64,000 nt of DNA from contig JAOFTV010000011.1 of the NCBI GenBank assembly GCA_028045305.1, forward strand, positions 1 to 64,000. The letters are read 5' to 3'. A model generated the notes under the pieces. That model made no database searches. It had not been told where the DNA came from and worked only from the letters and a program-made list of their open reading frames with translations. Positions 9,215 to 17,596 of the stretch are shown here, in pieces. Numbering within the stretch: position 1 is the stretch's first letter; every line of letters begins with the position of its first letter. Both the position numbers and the translations under genes were made by a program. This stretch comes from Opitutales bacterium (GTDB lineage Bacteria; Verrucomicrobiota; Verrucomicrobiia; Opitutales; Seribacteraceae).

Positions 9215-9835
9215 TCACCCACGAAGGCGGTCGGATGCCTTGTTCCAATCGACTACATTCCAAAAGGCAGATACATAATCAGGACGTCGGTTTTGGTAGT
9301 TTAGGTAGTAAGCATGCTCCCATACATCAAGACCAATAAGTGGCTCTCCCAACTGGTCGGCCACTCCTTGCATCCACGGGCTATCCTGATTGGGGGTAGA
9401 GGTAATAGTGAGTGTGCCATCGTTCGTTTGAACGAGCCATGCCCATCCTGACCCGAAGCGATTTAAGGCAGCAAGGGTGAAAGATTCTTTGAAGGAATCA
9501 AGGCTTCCAAATGACCGGTCAATTTCCTCTGCTAATTTACCGCTTGGAGTTCCGCCACCTTGGGGAGAAAGAGTTTCCCAAAAAAAACAATGATTGGCAT
9601 GGCCACCCCCATTATTTCGAACGGCTGTACGGATTCCCTCAGGAATATCCGATGGCTTTGAGATAAGGTCATGCAAACTTTTAGATTCTAAATCTGAATG
9701 ACCAGAAATTGCTGCATTTAGCTTATCGATATAAGTTTGATGATGCTTGCCGTGGTGGATTTCCATGGTGCGTGCATCGATATGAGGTTCAAGAGAGCCT
9801 GGTGAGTAAGGAAGGGGGGGGAGTGAGTGTGGCAT
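9215..9835 (-). CDS. sodA: Superoxide dismutase, Mn-type
   Basis: This 206-residue enzyme converts superoxide to hydrogen peroxide and oxygen. Metal ligands of the Fe/Mn family are H27 (in MEIHHGKHH), H82 (in NHCFFW), and D170 and H174 (in [10 protein letters not shown]). The active-site glutamine lies in STPNQDSPW, the arrangement usual for manganese enzymes; iron enzymes carry the equivalent glutamine in the N-terminal half. There is no signal peptide, so it is cytoplasmic. It is transcribed alone, with a terminator directly downstream. Metal choice is inferred from the NQDSP motif and should be treated as likely, not proven. Confidence 0.95.
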   Translation of the reverse strand: MPHSLPPLPYSPGSLEPHIDARTMEIHHGKHHQTYIDKLNAAISGHSDLESKSLHDLISKPSDIPEGIRTAVRNNGGGHANHCFFWETLSPQGGGTPSGKLAEEIDRSFGSLDSFKESFTLAALNRFGSGWAWLVQTNDGTLTITSTPNQDSPWMQGVADQLGEPLIGLDVWEHAYYLNYQNRRPDYVSAFWNVVDWNKASDRLRG

Positions 9836-9917
9836 GTTTATAAGTTTATGTTAGGGATTCAGTTAATGGATTAGAGCATCTGGGTTCAAGAAATTATTAG
9901 GTATTTTAGCTAACTTC

Positions 9918-10418
9918 CTATTCCGCCTGCCGGTGTAGTTTGAAGAAATCTCCAATGATTGATGCACAGGCAGAGCGCAGAATGCCTCCAGTTACGACCG
10001 GCTTGTGATTAGATTTTTCCAATTTATGCAAAGATGATGCTCCGCCTAGGCATCCCATTTTTGGGTCTTCCAATCCATAAAATACTTTTCCAATACGGGC
10101 GGTAATGGTTGCCCCCGAGCACATGGGGCAGGGTTCTTTGGTGACATAGAGTTGGCAGTTATTTAGTCGCCAGTCCCCAAGTTTTTTTGCTCCCATGGTA
10201 ATCGCAATCATTTCGGCATGTGCGGTAGGGTCCGTTTGCATCCTTGTCTGATTGTGTGCAGAAGAAATAATTTCTTCTTCATGAACGAGAACGGCTCCGA
10301 TCGGAACTTCATCGGTATTCCATGCATCGATTGCCATATTGAATGCATAACTCATGAAATACTCAGCATTTCTTTCGAGTGATGATGGATGAAGTTTTTC
10401 GTAGGGAGATGGAGTCAT
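9918..10418 (-). CDS. tadA: tRNA-specific adenosine deaminase
   Basis: This 166-residue zinc deaminase converts A34 to inosine in the wobble position of tRNA-Arg(ACG). The zinc and proton-shuttle motif HAE is at 67-69, inside the TadA-typical stretch [11 protein letters not shown]. The second zinc motif PCPMC has C97 and C100. About 20 extra N-terminal residues precede the usual start of homology, so an internal start is possible. It is divergent from infA, and the two genes share a 66-base intergenic region. A guanine or cytosine deaminase is the alternative but fits the motifs less well. Confidence 0.88.
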   Translation of the reverse strand: MTPSPYEKLHPSSLERNAEYFMSYAFNMAIDAWNTDEVPIGAVLVHEEEIISSAHNQTRMQTDPTAHAEMIAITMGAKKLGDWRLNNCQLYVTKEPCPMCSGATITARIGKVFYGLEDPKMGCLGGASSLHKLEKSNHKPVVTGGILRSACASIIGDFFKLHRQAE

Positions 10419-10426
10419 GACATGTA

Positions 10427-10454
10427 TTGTGGAAGAGTTCTAAGCTTGTATAAC
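10427..10454 (+). promoter_or_regulatory. Candidate housekeeping promoter for infA
   Basis: TTGTGG and TATAAC hexamers are separated by 16 bases and would start transcription about 24 bases before the infA start codon. This is a match by eye only, in the short gap between divergent tadA and infA. Confidence 0.35.
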
Positions 10455-10484
10455 AAGTGTCTAGTTGTTTTAGTGTACCGCTTT

Positions 10485-10766
10485 ATGCCTAATAAAGATG
10501 TAGTCGAAGTCGAAGGGAAAATAACTGCCGTTCTGCCCAGCACGATGTTTCGTGCTGAGTTAGAAAACGGACACCAAGTATTGGCCCATATTTCCGGTAA
10601 ATTGCGTAAGCATTTTATCAAGATCACTGTGGGGGACATCGTGAAGATGGAAATGAGTCCCAAAGATCTTCAAAAAGCGAGAATCGTTTACCGGCTAAAA
10701 AATGCCGAAGTCAACCGTAACGCTCCGATACGTAGTTTTGGACCACGGAATAGGGGGAGGAGATAA
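10485..10766 (+). CDS. infA: Translation initiation factor IF-1, C-terminally extended
   Basis: IF-1 binds the ribosomal A site during initiation. The 93-residue product starts [13 protein letters not shown] and shows the S1/OB-fold hallmarks [20 protein letters not shown] and [12 protein letters not shown]. The ATG at 10485 is chosen because it lines up with the standard IF-1 N-terminus; the frame is open further upstream but that part has no homology. IF-1 is normally about 72 residues. This one carries about 20 extra basic residues ([17 protein letters not shown] at the end), which is unusual. It begins a rightward unit with cysK 18 bases downstream. Confidence 0.95.
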   Translation: MPNKDVVEVEGKITAVLPSTMFRAELENGHQVLAHISGKLRKHFIKITVGDIVKMEMSPKDLQKARIVYRLKNAEVNRNAPIRSFGPRNRGRR

Positions 10767-10784
10767 ACCTGAAATAAAGTTGTT

Positions 10785-11756
10785 ATGAATATTATTGAAT
10801 CAATTGGACGCACGCCTCTTGTAGAACTGGAAAAAACAGGTGCAGGCCTGGGGGCAAAGTTGTTTCTGAAATCCGAATTTTTCAACCCACTTGCGAGTGT
10901 CAAGGATCGCATAGGAGCAGCCATGATTGAGGCGGCGGAGGCCGACGGATCACTCAAGCCTGACAGTGTTGTCATTGAGCCAACTTCAGGAAACACAGGA
11001 ATTGCCCTTGCTTTTGTCTGTGCCGCGAAAGGGTATAAATGCATATTAACTATGCCAGAAACAATGTCCAAGGAGCGAAGAATTTTGTTGAGACTCCTTG
11101 GTTCAGATATCGTGTTAACTCCCGGTCCCAAGGGAATGGGCGGGGCCATAGCTAAAGCAAATCAATTGCTTGAGGAACACGGAGAAAAAGGTTTTATGCC
11201 TCAGCAATTTAATAATCCGGCTAACCCCGCGATTCATCGTAAGACCACGGCAGAGGAAATATGGTCAGGACTTGAAGGAAAAGTTGATTGTTTAGTTGCC
11301 GGTGTTGGCACAGGTGGAACGATTACTGGAGTGTCTGAGGTGATTAAGCAAAGAAACCCAGAGATGCTCACTGTTGCTGTCGAACCTAGCGAAAGTCCCG
11401 TTATTACCCAAACTAAAAACGGAGAAGAAGTGAAGCCCGGACCACACAAAATTCAAGGTATTGGGGCAGGTTTCGTCCCTAAGAACTTAAACTTGGATAT
11501 CGTGGACGAGGTTGAGTTGGTTAGTAGTGATGAAGCTTTCGAAATGGCTCGTAAAGTAAGTTTGCAAGAAGGTGTGCTTGCCGGAATTTCAACGGGAGCA
11601 ACCGTCGCCGCAGCATTAAGAATTGCCAGTCGACCAGAAATGTCTGGAAAGAACATAGTCGTAATCGGTGCAAGTTGCGGTGAACGCTACCTTACAACTC
11701 CTTTGGCCGCCAAAGCGGTCGAAGAAGTTATGGATGCAGTCGCCGAAGAGGCTTAA
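10785..11756 (+). CDS. cysK: Cysteine synthase (O-acetylserine sulfhydrylase)
   Basis: This 323-residue PLP enzyme makes cysteine from O-acetylserine and sulfide. The PLP lysine is K40 in ASVKDRIG. The substrate-binding loop TSGNTGIA, the phosphate-binding Gly-rich loop GTGGTITG and the C-terminal GASCGERYL are all present. Length and motifs match CysK rather than cystathionine beta-synthase, since no CBS domains follow. A serine acetyltransferase is not in the neighbourhood. It lies directly after infA and about 90 bases before dtd. Confidence 0.94.
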   Translation: MNIIESIGRTPLVELEKTGAGLGAKLFLKSEFFNPLASVKDRIGAAMIEAAEADGSLKPDSVVIEPTSGNTGIALAFVCAAKGYKCILTMPETMSKERRILLRLLGSDIVLTPGPKGMGGAIAKANQLLEEHGEKGFMPQQFNNPANPAIHRKTTAEEIWSGLEGKVDCLVAGVGTGGTITGVSEVIKQRNPEMLTVAVEPSESPVITQTKNGEEVKPGPHKIQGIGAGFVPKNLNLDIVDEVELVSSDEAFEMARKVSLQEGVLAGISTGATVAAALRIASRPEMSGKNIVVIGASCGERYLTTPLAAKAVEEVMDAVAEEA

Positions 11757-11844
11757 CCCGGATTAATAGGCCTGTCATGTTGCGGGCATTTCTTACCGGG
11801 GTACGCGGATCATTTTCCTTTTCGGAGACCCTCTTTTTTTTGGC

Positions 11845-12297
11845 ATGAGGGCATTGGTTCGTCGGGTTCTTAATGCTGAGGTCAAAGTAGCAGGTAAAAC
11901 AACAGGTTCCATTAATAGAGGCTTGTTAATTTATCTTGGAATCGCTCGTGAAGACGATGCGAATGATTTAAAGTGGATAGTTCGGAAAATATTGGGGTTA
12001 CGTATTTTTGAAGATGTGAATGGCAGGATGAATGAGGCGATTACTCCTGATAGTGGGATTCTTCTAGTCAGTCAATTTACCCTCTTTGGAAATATGAGGA
12101 AGGGCTTTCGTCCATCCTTCAATGAAGCAGCTGATTCTGAGATGGGTAAAATTCTGTATCAACATGGCCTTGAAGTTCTTAGGAACCAGTTCCCCGGACA
12201 TGTGGCGGAGGGTTCATTCGGGGCAGATATGAAAATTTCTGCAACAGATGATGGTCCGGTCACCATTTGGATTGATTCAAAAAACACTAAATATTAG
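11845..12297 (+). CDS. dtd: D-aminoacyl-tRNA deacylase
   Basis: This 150-residue cytoplasmic enzyme hydrolyses D-aminoacyl (and Gly-tRNA-Ala) esters to proofread translation. The family catalytic pieces are SQFTLFG in the middle and the cross-subunit Gly-cisPro motif, here DDGPVT near the C-terminus. Length is normal for DTD1. It is followed 15 bases later by the DNA glycosylase gene, on the same strand. Confidence 0.94.
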   Translation: MRALVRRVLNAEVKVAGKTTGSINRGLLIYLGIAREDDANDLKWIVRKILGLRIFEDVNGRMNEAITPDSGILLVSQFTLFGNMRKGFRPSFNEAADSEMGKILYQHGLEVLRNQFPGHVAEGSFGADMKISATDDGPVTIWIDSKNTKY

Positions 12298-12312
12298 CAC
12301 TCTTAAAAGATC

Positions 12313-12837
12313 GTGGAAACAGACAAGGATTTTTATGTTCGCGATGTCAAAGTTGTTGCCCGTGAACTTCTTGGCTTCTTCCTTTGCAGTTATGATAAAC
12401 AAGGGAAAGTTGTGCGTTCAATGATTAGGGAAACGGAAGCTTATGATGGAGAACAAGACCTTGCTTGTCATGCCAGCAAAGGAAAAACGGTCCGCACTTC
12501 GGTTATGTACGAACAAGGTGGGCGATGGTATGTTTATCTTTGTTACGGCATGCATTGGATGCTAAATATAGTGACCGGGAAGGAGGGCTATCCAGCAGCA
12601 GTTTTGATTCGCGGTGTATCGGGTTTTTACGGGCCCGGAAGATTGACCAAAGGCTTAGGTGTTAACGGTTCACTAAATGGCAAGACACAAGGAAAAGCGT
12701 CTTCTCTTTGGATTGAATCATCTACCAGTCGTGAAAGAATTCTTACAGGTCCGCGAATAGGCGTGGATTATGCGGGTTTTGAGTGGAGTCAAAAGCCCTA
12801 TCGTTTTTGGTTTTCAAATGACCAACTAATGAAATAA
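12313..12837 (+). CDS. DNA-3-methyladenine glycosylase (AAG/MPG family)
   Basis: This 174-residue monofunctional glycosylase removes alkylated purines in base excision repair. Family motifs are the N-terminal VARELLG, the RETEAYDGEQDLACHAS segment holding the catalytic Glu, and the YVYLCYGMHWMLN core strand. A GTG start at 12313 is used because homology begins within the first residues and no ATG is available in frame before the conserved core. It is slightly short for the family, which is usually 180-200 residues. It lies between dtd and a lipoprotein gene (9-base gap). Confidence 0.92.
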   Translation: METDKDFYVRDVKVVARELLGFFLCSYDKQGKVVRSMIRETEAYDGEQDLACHASKGKTVRTSVMYEQGGRWYVYLCYGMHWMLNIVTGKEGYPAAVLIRGVSGFYGPGRLTKGLGVNGSLNGKTQGKASSLWIESSTSRERILTGPRIGVDYAGFEWSQKPYRFWFSNDQLMK

Positions 12838-12846
12838 GCTAGAGAA

Positions 12847-13395
12847 ATGTTGAAACAGGGAATCTTTGCATGCCTGGCATTTATTTTAATCTGCTCCTCT
12901 TGTACAAGGAAGCGCAGCGTGGAGTTGGGCAGACCTGCGATTTATGATGCCTGGGAGGCTCGTTATTCTTATCAAATGGAAGATCGAAAGATGGTACCGA
13001 TTTATAAGGGTAGAGAAGTGGGTCGCACTTGGGGGAGAGATTCACAAGGCCGTTTGGACGAAGCCAAGTATTTGGGTACATCATTGGAGAATGACGAAGA
13101 CCTTTTTGCTCTCCACCAAAAAAAACTGGACAAGCAAAGAAATCGACAATGGGAAAATGCCAAGGAAGCTAGGGCTGAACGGGTCAGGGAGATGTTTGCC
13201 GATATTGAAGCGGAAGAAGATGATTCTTTAATTGAGATCGTATTGGAAGATGAGGAGGAAGAGTTTATTCCTGCTCCATCCTTTATTCCTGTAGGCATTG
13301 ATATGGGAAGCGATTCTGTTGGCGGTGCTACTCCAGGACTTGACAGTATTACACCGGCTCCTATGGGTTTGCCATTCGCGCCTTTACCACAATGA
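12847..13395 (+). CDS. Unknown lipoprotein A with AW-ARY motif
   Basis: This 182-residue protein has a type II signal peptide (lipobox ending at a Cys in ICSSC, about residue 19). The mature part opens with an IYDAWEARYSYQMEDRKMVP motif, then a charged helical segment (100-125), an acidic stretch (DEEEEEF-like) and a Pro/Gly-rich tail. I recognise no family. A similar motif, AWNARYDYDTERRLLVPKY, occurs in the lipoprotein at 16.6-17.1 kb, so the two are distant paralogues. The gene starts 9 bases after the glycosylase gene and is followed 4 bases later by a coiled-coil gene, so it probably heads a functional unit with it. Confidence 0.8.
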   Translation: MLKQGIFACLAFILICSSCTRKRSVELGRPAIYDAWEARYSYQMEDRKMVPIYKGREVGRTWGRDSQGRLDEAKYLGTSLENDEDLFALHQKKLDKQRNRQWENAKEARAERVREMFADIEAEEDDSLIEIVLEDEEEEFIPAPSFIPVGIDMGSDSVGGATPGLDSITPAPMGLPFAPLPQ

Positions 13396-13399
13396 GTGG

Positions 13400-14248
13400 A
13401 TGAAAAAGTTTTTATCACCAGTTCTTCTTGGGCTTTCCTCTCTAACTGGCATCATGGCCCTTGTGGTTACTTCTCTAACCGTTGCTTCCCATGAAGAGGA
13501 TAAAAATTTGATTTCCGAATCTCTAGAGAAGATTGCTCAACTCAAAGATGAAAGGAAAGAGGAACAAGCGGTTAATGCCTCTAAACTTTCTCGTGAGAGA
13601 AATCGAAACCAGGATTTGGAGAATGAAGTCGCCCAAATTAAGGAAGAATGTTTACAGGTTTCTCAAAACCTTGATGGGGTAAAGTCTAATTTAGAGAGCA
13701 TATACAAGTCGGTTGAGGATGCCAGTTTAGACATGGAGGAAACGCAGGCGGATATCAAACTTGCAGAGCAGCAACTTAATTCACTCCGGGAGACTGTTCA
13801 GCAATTAAAAGCCGAGCTACCTCGTATTAATGATAAGATTTCGCAAGCACTTGGGGATGGCGAAGATTTTACGAGACAGAAAACAGATCGTGAGTACGAA
13901 TTGAAGGATTACCCAGAGATTACCGAGATCATTCGCAGGCATTACAAACGGGTTCTCAAGGAAATGACGAAGTATGGTCTTGAAAGACCTTGGTTAGAAA
14001 GTGGAGAGGTGCTGGCACTAAAGTTTAGTTCTATAGACTTTAACACGGGCTTGGTGACGATTCCCATTGGTACGGAAATTGGAGTAAAAGGGAAGATGGT
14101 TTTTGCAGTTCTCAATGAGGGCAGTGAACTGTGTAAGATACGAATTAAGCGGGCAAACCGATATCATTCTTTGGCTGAAATTATTCCTATGATCGGGCGT
14201 CCTCTCGGTCTCAAAAAATTTGAAGAATTTGATCTGGTGGTCTTGTAG
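13400..14248 (+). CDS. Membrane-anchored coiled-coil protein 1
   Basis: This 282-residue protein has one N-terminal transmembrane or signal-anchor segment (about 4-26), a long charged coiled coil (about 30-165) and a C-terminal domain (about 205-282). The C-terminal domain resembles the small beta-domain common in verrucomicrobial and Bacteroidota coiled-coil proteins, with the pattern V-L-A ... G-x-V ... IG ... GVK-G ... F-x-V ... K-I-R-I ... S-x-A-E-I. The ATG at 13400 is chosen because the frame upstream is only the overlap with lipoprotein A. No function is known. It overlaps the next gene by 29 bases and has the same architecture, so the two may form a heteromeric envelope complex. Confidence 0.78.
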   Translation: MKKFLSPVLLGLSSLTGIMALVVTSLTVASHEEDKNLISESLEKIAQLKDERKEEQAVNASKLSRERNRNQDLENEVAQIKEECLQVSQNLDGVKSNLESIYKSVEDASLDMEETQADIKLAEQQLNSLRETVQQLKAELPRINDKISQALGDGEDFTRQKTDREYELKDYPEITEIIRRHYKRVLKEMTKYGLERPWLESGEVLALKFSSIDFNTGLVTIPIGTEIGVKGKMVFAVLNEGSELCKIRIKRANRYHSLAEIIPMIGRPLGLKKFEEFDLVVL

Positions 14249-15146
14249 AATTTTAACAATCGTTTTGGTTGTTTCTGGATTTGCCTACTTTCTAGCAAAT
14301 TTAGATTCCTTTGATTCTTTGGCTGAAAAATCGAAGAATTTGCAATCCGAACTGGTGGATCTAAGCATTGTTATTGAGACGGAAAAAAATGCCACTTCCG
14401 CAGAAATTTCTACTCTTTTGCGAGCTCGAAGTACCTATCGTCAAGATAAAGAGGAATTGGAGGATAATTCTATCGGAGACCGTGAGGAAATGAATGCTTT
14501 AGAAAGAAAAATTGTCAAAGCGAGCGAGGATTTAAAAAATGTTCAGGAGGATCTCGATAATAAGAACGCAGTTCTGGAAACTTTGAATGCACAGGTTAAG
14601 GAAGAAGAGAAAAAACAGGAACCATTGCTCACACAAAAAGATGAATTGATGCAGGAGCTCGAAGGAGTGTTAAGCGTGAATGAACAAAAAAGAAAGGAGT
14701 TTGAAGATGTAAATGTTAAAGTCAGCAAGATGAAACTTATTCGAAAAACAGCCTCTAACAATTATGAATCATCATCTCGATCGATGATGGAGGAGTATGT
14801 CTTACCTGAGTTTCTTTTCTGGGGAGATCGGATTGAGGTGTTGGCTGAAAGCATTTCACCATCCGGGCAAGGGTTTTTCGCAAAGCAGGGGGCAAATGAC
14901 GGAATCAGGACTGGCTTTTTCTTTTTGGCTAGCTTGGGGGAACTAGGTGAGGAAAAACCTTTTTTTGTAAAGGCGACCCTCGTAGAAGATGCCTACTCTT
15001 TTTTAGAATTAGAGGATGACAGCCTGAATTTTCATGATTTTCTCAATTCCGGACAAAAACTTTTCTTGATCCGAACGGGTGATTCCGCTAATGATAAGTC
15101 AACCGAGTTCGAAGTGGATGTCGCCCTTGAAGTAGATTCATTTTGA
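14220..15146 (+). CDS. Membrane-anchored coiled-coil protein 2
   Basis: This 308-residue protein has an N-terminal membrane segment (about 9-25), a Glu/Lys-rich coiled coil (about 30-180) and a C-terminal domain (about 195-308). The C-terminal domain repeats the layout of the preceding protein: D-R-I-E-V-L-A ... G-x-F ... GIRTGFFF ... K-A-T-L-V. A TTG at 14220 is the likely start, overlapping the previous gene by 29 bases; no ATG exists before the membrane segment. The overlap suggests translational coupling. It is unknown, and structurally paralogous to its neighbour. Confidence 0.72.
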   Translation: MKNLIWWSCRILTIVLVVSGFAYFLANLDSFDSLAEKSKNLQSELVDLSIVIETEKNATSAEISTLLRARSTYRQDKEELEDNSIGDREEMNALERKIVKASEDLKNVQEDLDNKNAVLETLNAQVKEEEKKQEPLLTQKDELMQELEGVLSVNEQKRKEFEDVNVKVSKMKLIRKTASNNYESSSRSMMEEYVLPEFLFWGDRIEVLAESISPSGQGFFAKQGANDGIRTGFFFLASLGELGEEKPFFVKATLVEDAYSFLELEDDSLNFHDFLNSGQKLFLIRTGDSANDKSTEFEVDVALEVDSF

Positions 15147-15164
15147 CTCGCTACTCACCCCAAA

Positions 15165-15773
15165 ATGACCATACCGCAAGAACAACTCAGCGACGAGGAC
15201 TTGGCCTCCAAAATATCGGAGGATGGAATACTCTCTCAAGATTCTACAACTTCTGAAGATGATGGCATATTAGAAACTGGGATACATGGTAATGCGTCTA
15301 TGATTGAAGGAGAGAGCGATCCTGCATTGCAGGAAGAACCTTTCTTGACTGATGATTTCGAGGAGGATGTGGAGCAAGATATTGCTGTGAAAAGTAATGA
15401 TGATGTAACCGAACCGGCTGCTGTAAAGGATGCAGATACTTCTGCCGCTCCCTCTGTATTCACCAGTGAGAATTCCACTGCTGATGAAGGTGGTGCTGAG
15501 GTTGGCGAGGTAGCTGAATTCAGAAAGACGCTTTCCGCACTCTCAAGACAACTAGAAATTGACCGCCTTACTCTGCTTTACAAACACATGAAGGAGGAAG
15601 GGAAACCTTTGCCAAACTTAGGTAAGATTGCATCTGATATTCGTGGAGATTCTCAGTTGCAACCTATCGGAGACGAAGACCTTTACTCCAAGCGCCCTTT
15701 GGCCAGACTGCAAGGTTGGATCGCTGGATTGTCTTTTGGTATCGGAAGGCGGGCAAAGAAATTTCCCCGCTAA
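15165..15773 (+). CDS. Acidic low-complexity protein, unknown
   Basis: This 202-residue protein has no signal peptide. Residues 1-115 are highly acidic and rich in Asp, Glu, Ser, Thr and Ala, so probably disordered. The C-terminal 80 residues are more ordered and basic, with a helix near LSRQLEIDRLTLLYKHM and an amphipathic WIAGLSFGIGRRAKKFP end that could lie on a membrane. I recognise no family. It follows coiled-coil protein 2 by 18 bases and precedes the glycosyltransferase by 21, so it belongs to the same run. Confidence 0.7.
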   Translation: MTIPQEQLSDEDLASKISEDGILSQDSTTSEDDGILETGIHGNASMIEGESDPALQEEPFLTDDFEEDVEQDIAVKSNDDVTEPAAVKDADTSAAPSVFTSENSTADEGGAEVGEVAEFRKTLSALSRQLEIDRLTLLYKHMKEEGKPLPNLGKIASDIRGDSQLQPIGDEDLYSKRPLARLQGWIAGLSFGIGRRAKKFPR

Positions 15774-15794
15774 GCGACTGGAATCATTTCCGCT

Positions 15795-16535
15795 TTGCTC
15801 CCCTCCATCGATTACTCGATTATCATACCTGCCTTCAATGAGGAAGAGTTACTTCCCGGCACTATTGACTATCTCCAAGCTCTTATTCTTAATGACAAGA
15901 ATCGTATGGGTGAAATAATCGTGGTTGATAATGACTCAACCGATTCCACGGCAAAACTGGCAAAAGAAAAAAACTGCAGGGTTGTACATGAGCCCTTTCG
16001 CCAAATTGCTAAGGCTCGGAATAAGGGTGCTTCCGTTGCCCGTGGTAACCTATTGTTTTTTATCGATGCAGATACAATAGTTCCTGAATCCACTTTTTGT
16101 GAAGCTCTCCACAAAATGGAAGAAGAGGGTGCAGGGGGTGGCGGTTCCATCTTAAAGTTTGATAATGATCATGGCAGGTTCTGGGCGGGTAAAGTTCTGC
16201 CCGGTTTGTGGAATTCATTATCACGAGCCTTCTGTCTTTTTGCTGGTAGTTTTATTTTTTGCCGGACTGAATTGTTTATTAAATCCAAAGGGTTTCCTGA
16301 GAGTCATTTTGCGGGCGAGGAAATTGTATTCAATAGAAGATTGAAAAAGGTATGCAGAGCGGAAGGGATGAAGTTATGTATTTTGACCGATTCACCGGTT
16401 TGTTCATCGGCTCGCAAACTTACTTGGCATAATGATTGGTCGATTATTTTGAGAATTCTTCCTTTGATCGGATTACCTTGGCTTTTAAAAAGCCGTAAGG
16501 CATGCCGTTTTTGGTATGAGCGACCAAAAGATTGA
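15795..16535 (+). CDS. Family 2 glycosyltransferase
   Basis: This 246-residue GT-A fold enzyme begins SIIIPAFNEEELL and shows the nucleotide-sugar site VVDNDSTDSTAKLA and the DXD-like metal motif FIDADT near residue 93. The rest (CRTELFIKSKGFPE ... GEEIVFNRRL) fits small GT2 enzymes that transfer sugars onto lipids or glycans; the acceptor is unknown. A TTG at 15795 is used because homology begins at once and no ATG precedes it. It ends overlapping or just before the second lipoprotein gene. Confidence 0.85.
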   Translation: MLPSIDYSIIIPAFNEEELLPGTIDYLQALILNDKNRMGEIIVVDNDSTDSTAKLAKEKNCRVVHEPFRQIAKARNKGASVARGNLLFFIDADTIVPESTFCEALHKMEEEGAGGGGSILKFDNDHGRFWAGKVLPGLWNSLSRAFCLFAGSFIFCRTELFIKSKGFPESHFAGEEIVFNRRLKKVCRAEGMKLCILTDSPVCSSARKLTWHNDWSIILRILPLIGLPWLLKSRKACRFWYERPKD

Positions 16536-16582
16536 AGATATGGTTGATTTTTCGTACAATAGAGGCTGTATTTTTATTTAAG

Positions 16583-17098
16583 TTGAATTCTTTTCCCCAT
16601 CAGTTAGGCAAGTTGTTGCTTTTTCCTTTAGTCTCTTTTCTGGCAATTGCTTGTACACACAGGGATCAAACCTTGGAGAACGAGGAAATTAAGGTAAGTT
16701 CAAATAAGCCACCGGCTTACATTCAAAAGGCGTGGAATGCCAGGTATGATTATGATACCGAGAGAAGGTTGCTTGTTCCTAAATATGCTGGATCTCGTTG
16801 GGGGGCTGTCCAGCAATACAAAGAAGATGGTAGCCTAGAATACCAGGATTGGTGGGTTCGAGATTTGCAAAGAGAGAAGTTATCTCCAACCCCATCTATT
16901 GAGATTACTACATTTATTGACGAGGATGGAAACTTGACGCAGGTAAGATTAGAAGACGCAGTCGAGAAAGAAGCTGGTGATTTGTCAGAGGAAGTACAGG
17001 AAGGAGATTTTCCCGTTGAAGCCTCACCTCAGGCACCTTCAGCAGATGAAGTCCCCGTGGATTCTTCCTTTAATACTTTCTCTCCATTTGACCCCTAA
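16583..17098 (+). CDS. Unknown lipoprotein B with AW-ARY motif
   Basis: This protein of about 171 residues has a lipoprotein signal (lipobox LAIAC, Cys at about 24 when a TTG at 16583 is used). A TTG at 16532, overlapping the glycosyltransferase stop, is the alternative but gives an overlong signal. The mature part carries the motif AWNARYDYDTERRLLVPKY, matching lipoprotein A at 12.8 kb, then WWVRDLQRE, an acidic segment and a Pro-rich tail. The family is unknown. The pair brackets the coiled-coil genes, so a shared envelope role is plausible but unproven. Confidence 0.68.
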   Translation: MNSFPHQLGKLLLFPLVSFLAIACTHRDQTLENEEIKVSSNKPPAYIQKAWNARYDYDTERRLLVPKYAGSRWGAVQQYKEDGSLEYQDWWVRDLQREKLSPTPSIEITTFIDEDGNLTQVRLEDAVEKEAGDLSEEVQEGDFPVEASPQAPSADEVPVDSSFNTFSPFDP

Positions 17099-17120
17099 GA
17101 GTAAAACTCTTTATTTTGCA
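17096..17120 (+). terminator. Weak terminator-like hairpin
   Basis: A short stem (AGAGT/ACTCT) followed by TTATTTT lies right after the stop codon of lipoprotein B, facing a gene on the other strand. The stem is only about five pairs, so support is weak. Confidence 0.35.
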
Positions 17121-17134
17121 GGTCTAATACTTAC

Positions 17135-17512
17135 CTAATAATTTTTCAGGTTTCCGATATTTGCAAATACAGGGGGGGAATAATCATCTTCTTCAGTTTG
17201 TTCATTATCTAATAATTTCCTTGAAGGGCTTGAAGTTTTTGGGTGTGAGGATTTTGGTTTTGCGGGACTTTGATAAGTTTTCTTTTCCGATTTGGGTAAA
17301 GGCAAAGAGGTAAGCAGTTTTTTCTTTGACCCCTTTTTTTGATTCAAAGCACCCACTTCTCGCAACCATACACGACTGACCAGAATATTATCATCGGCCT
17401 GAATGAACTCCCGGAGTTGCTCCCACTTAATCTTAGCAAAGCAACCAGCGCCCTTAGTTTTTCCACTGCCAATTTTTCTCGGGGTTCCGTCTTTGTTCAG
17501 GGTATCTACCAT
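17135..17512 (-). CDS. Basic AT-hook-like protein, unknown
   Basis: This 125-residue protein has no signal peptide. Its first third reads TPRKIGSGKTKGAGCF, which resembles an AT-hook or GRPRK-type DNA-binding arm, then a compact segment (IKWEQLREFIQADDNILVSR) that could be a small winged or helical domain, then a Lys/Ser/Pro-rich disordered tail. I infer a nucleic-acid-binding role from the basic motif only. It is convergent with lipoprotein B and lies 85 bases downstream of pgi. Confidence 0.6.
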   Translation of the reverse strand: MVDTLNKDGTPRKIGSGKTKGAGCFAKIKWEQLREFIQADDNILVSRVWLREVGALNQKKGSKKKLLTSLPLPKSEKKTYQSPAKPKSSHPKTSSPSRKLLDNEQTEEDDYSPPVFANIGNLKNY

Positions 17513-17596
17513 AATTTAAAAGAAATCTTTAAATAATAGAACGCGTTCTTCGGTGAGAAATCAACCCATCTTTATCATCAAACTTTTGAAAACAGG

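Noticed and set aside
13002-13418. Serine-rich minus-strand frame opposite lipoprotein A
   Set aside because: Mirror image of acidic codons in lipoprotein A; no start or family.
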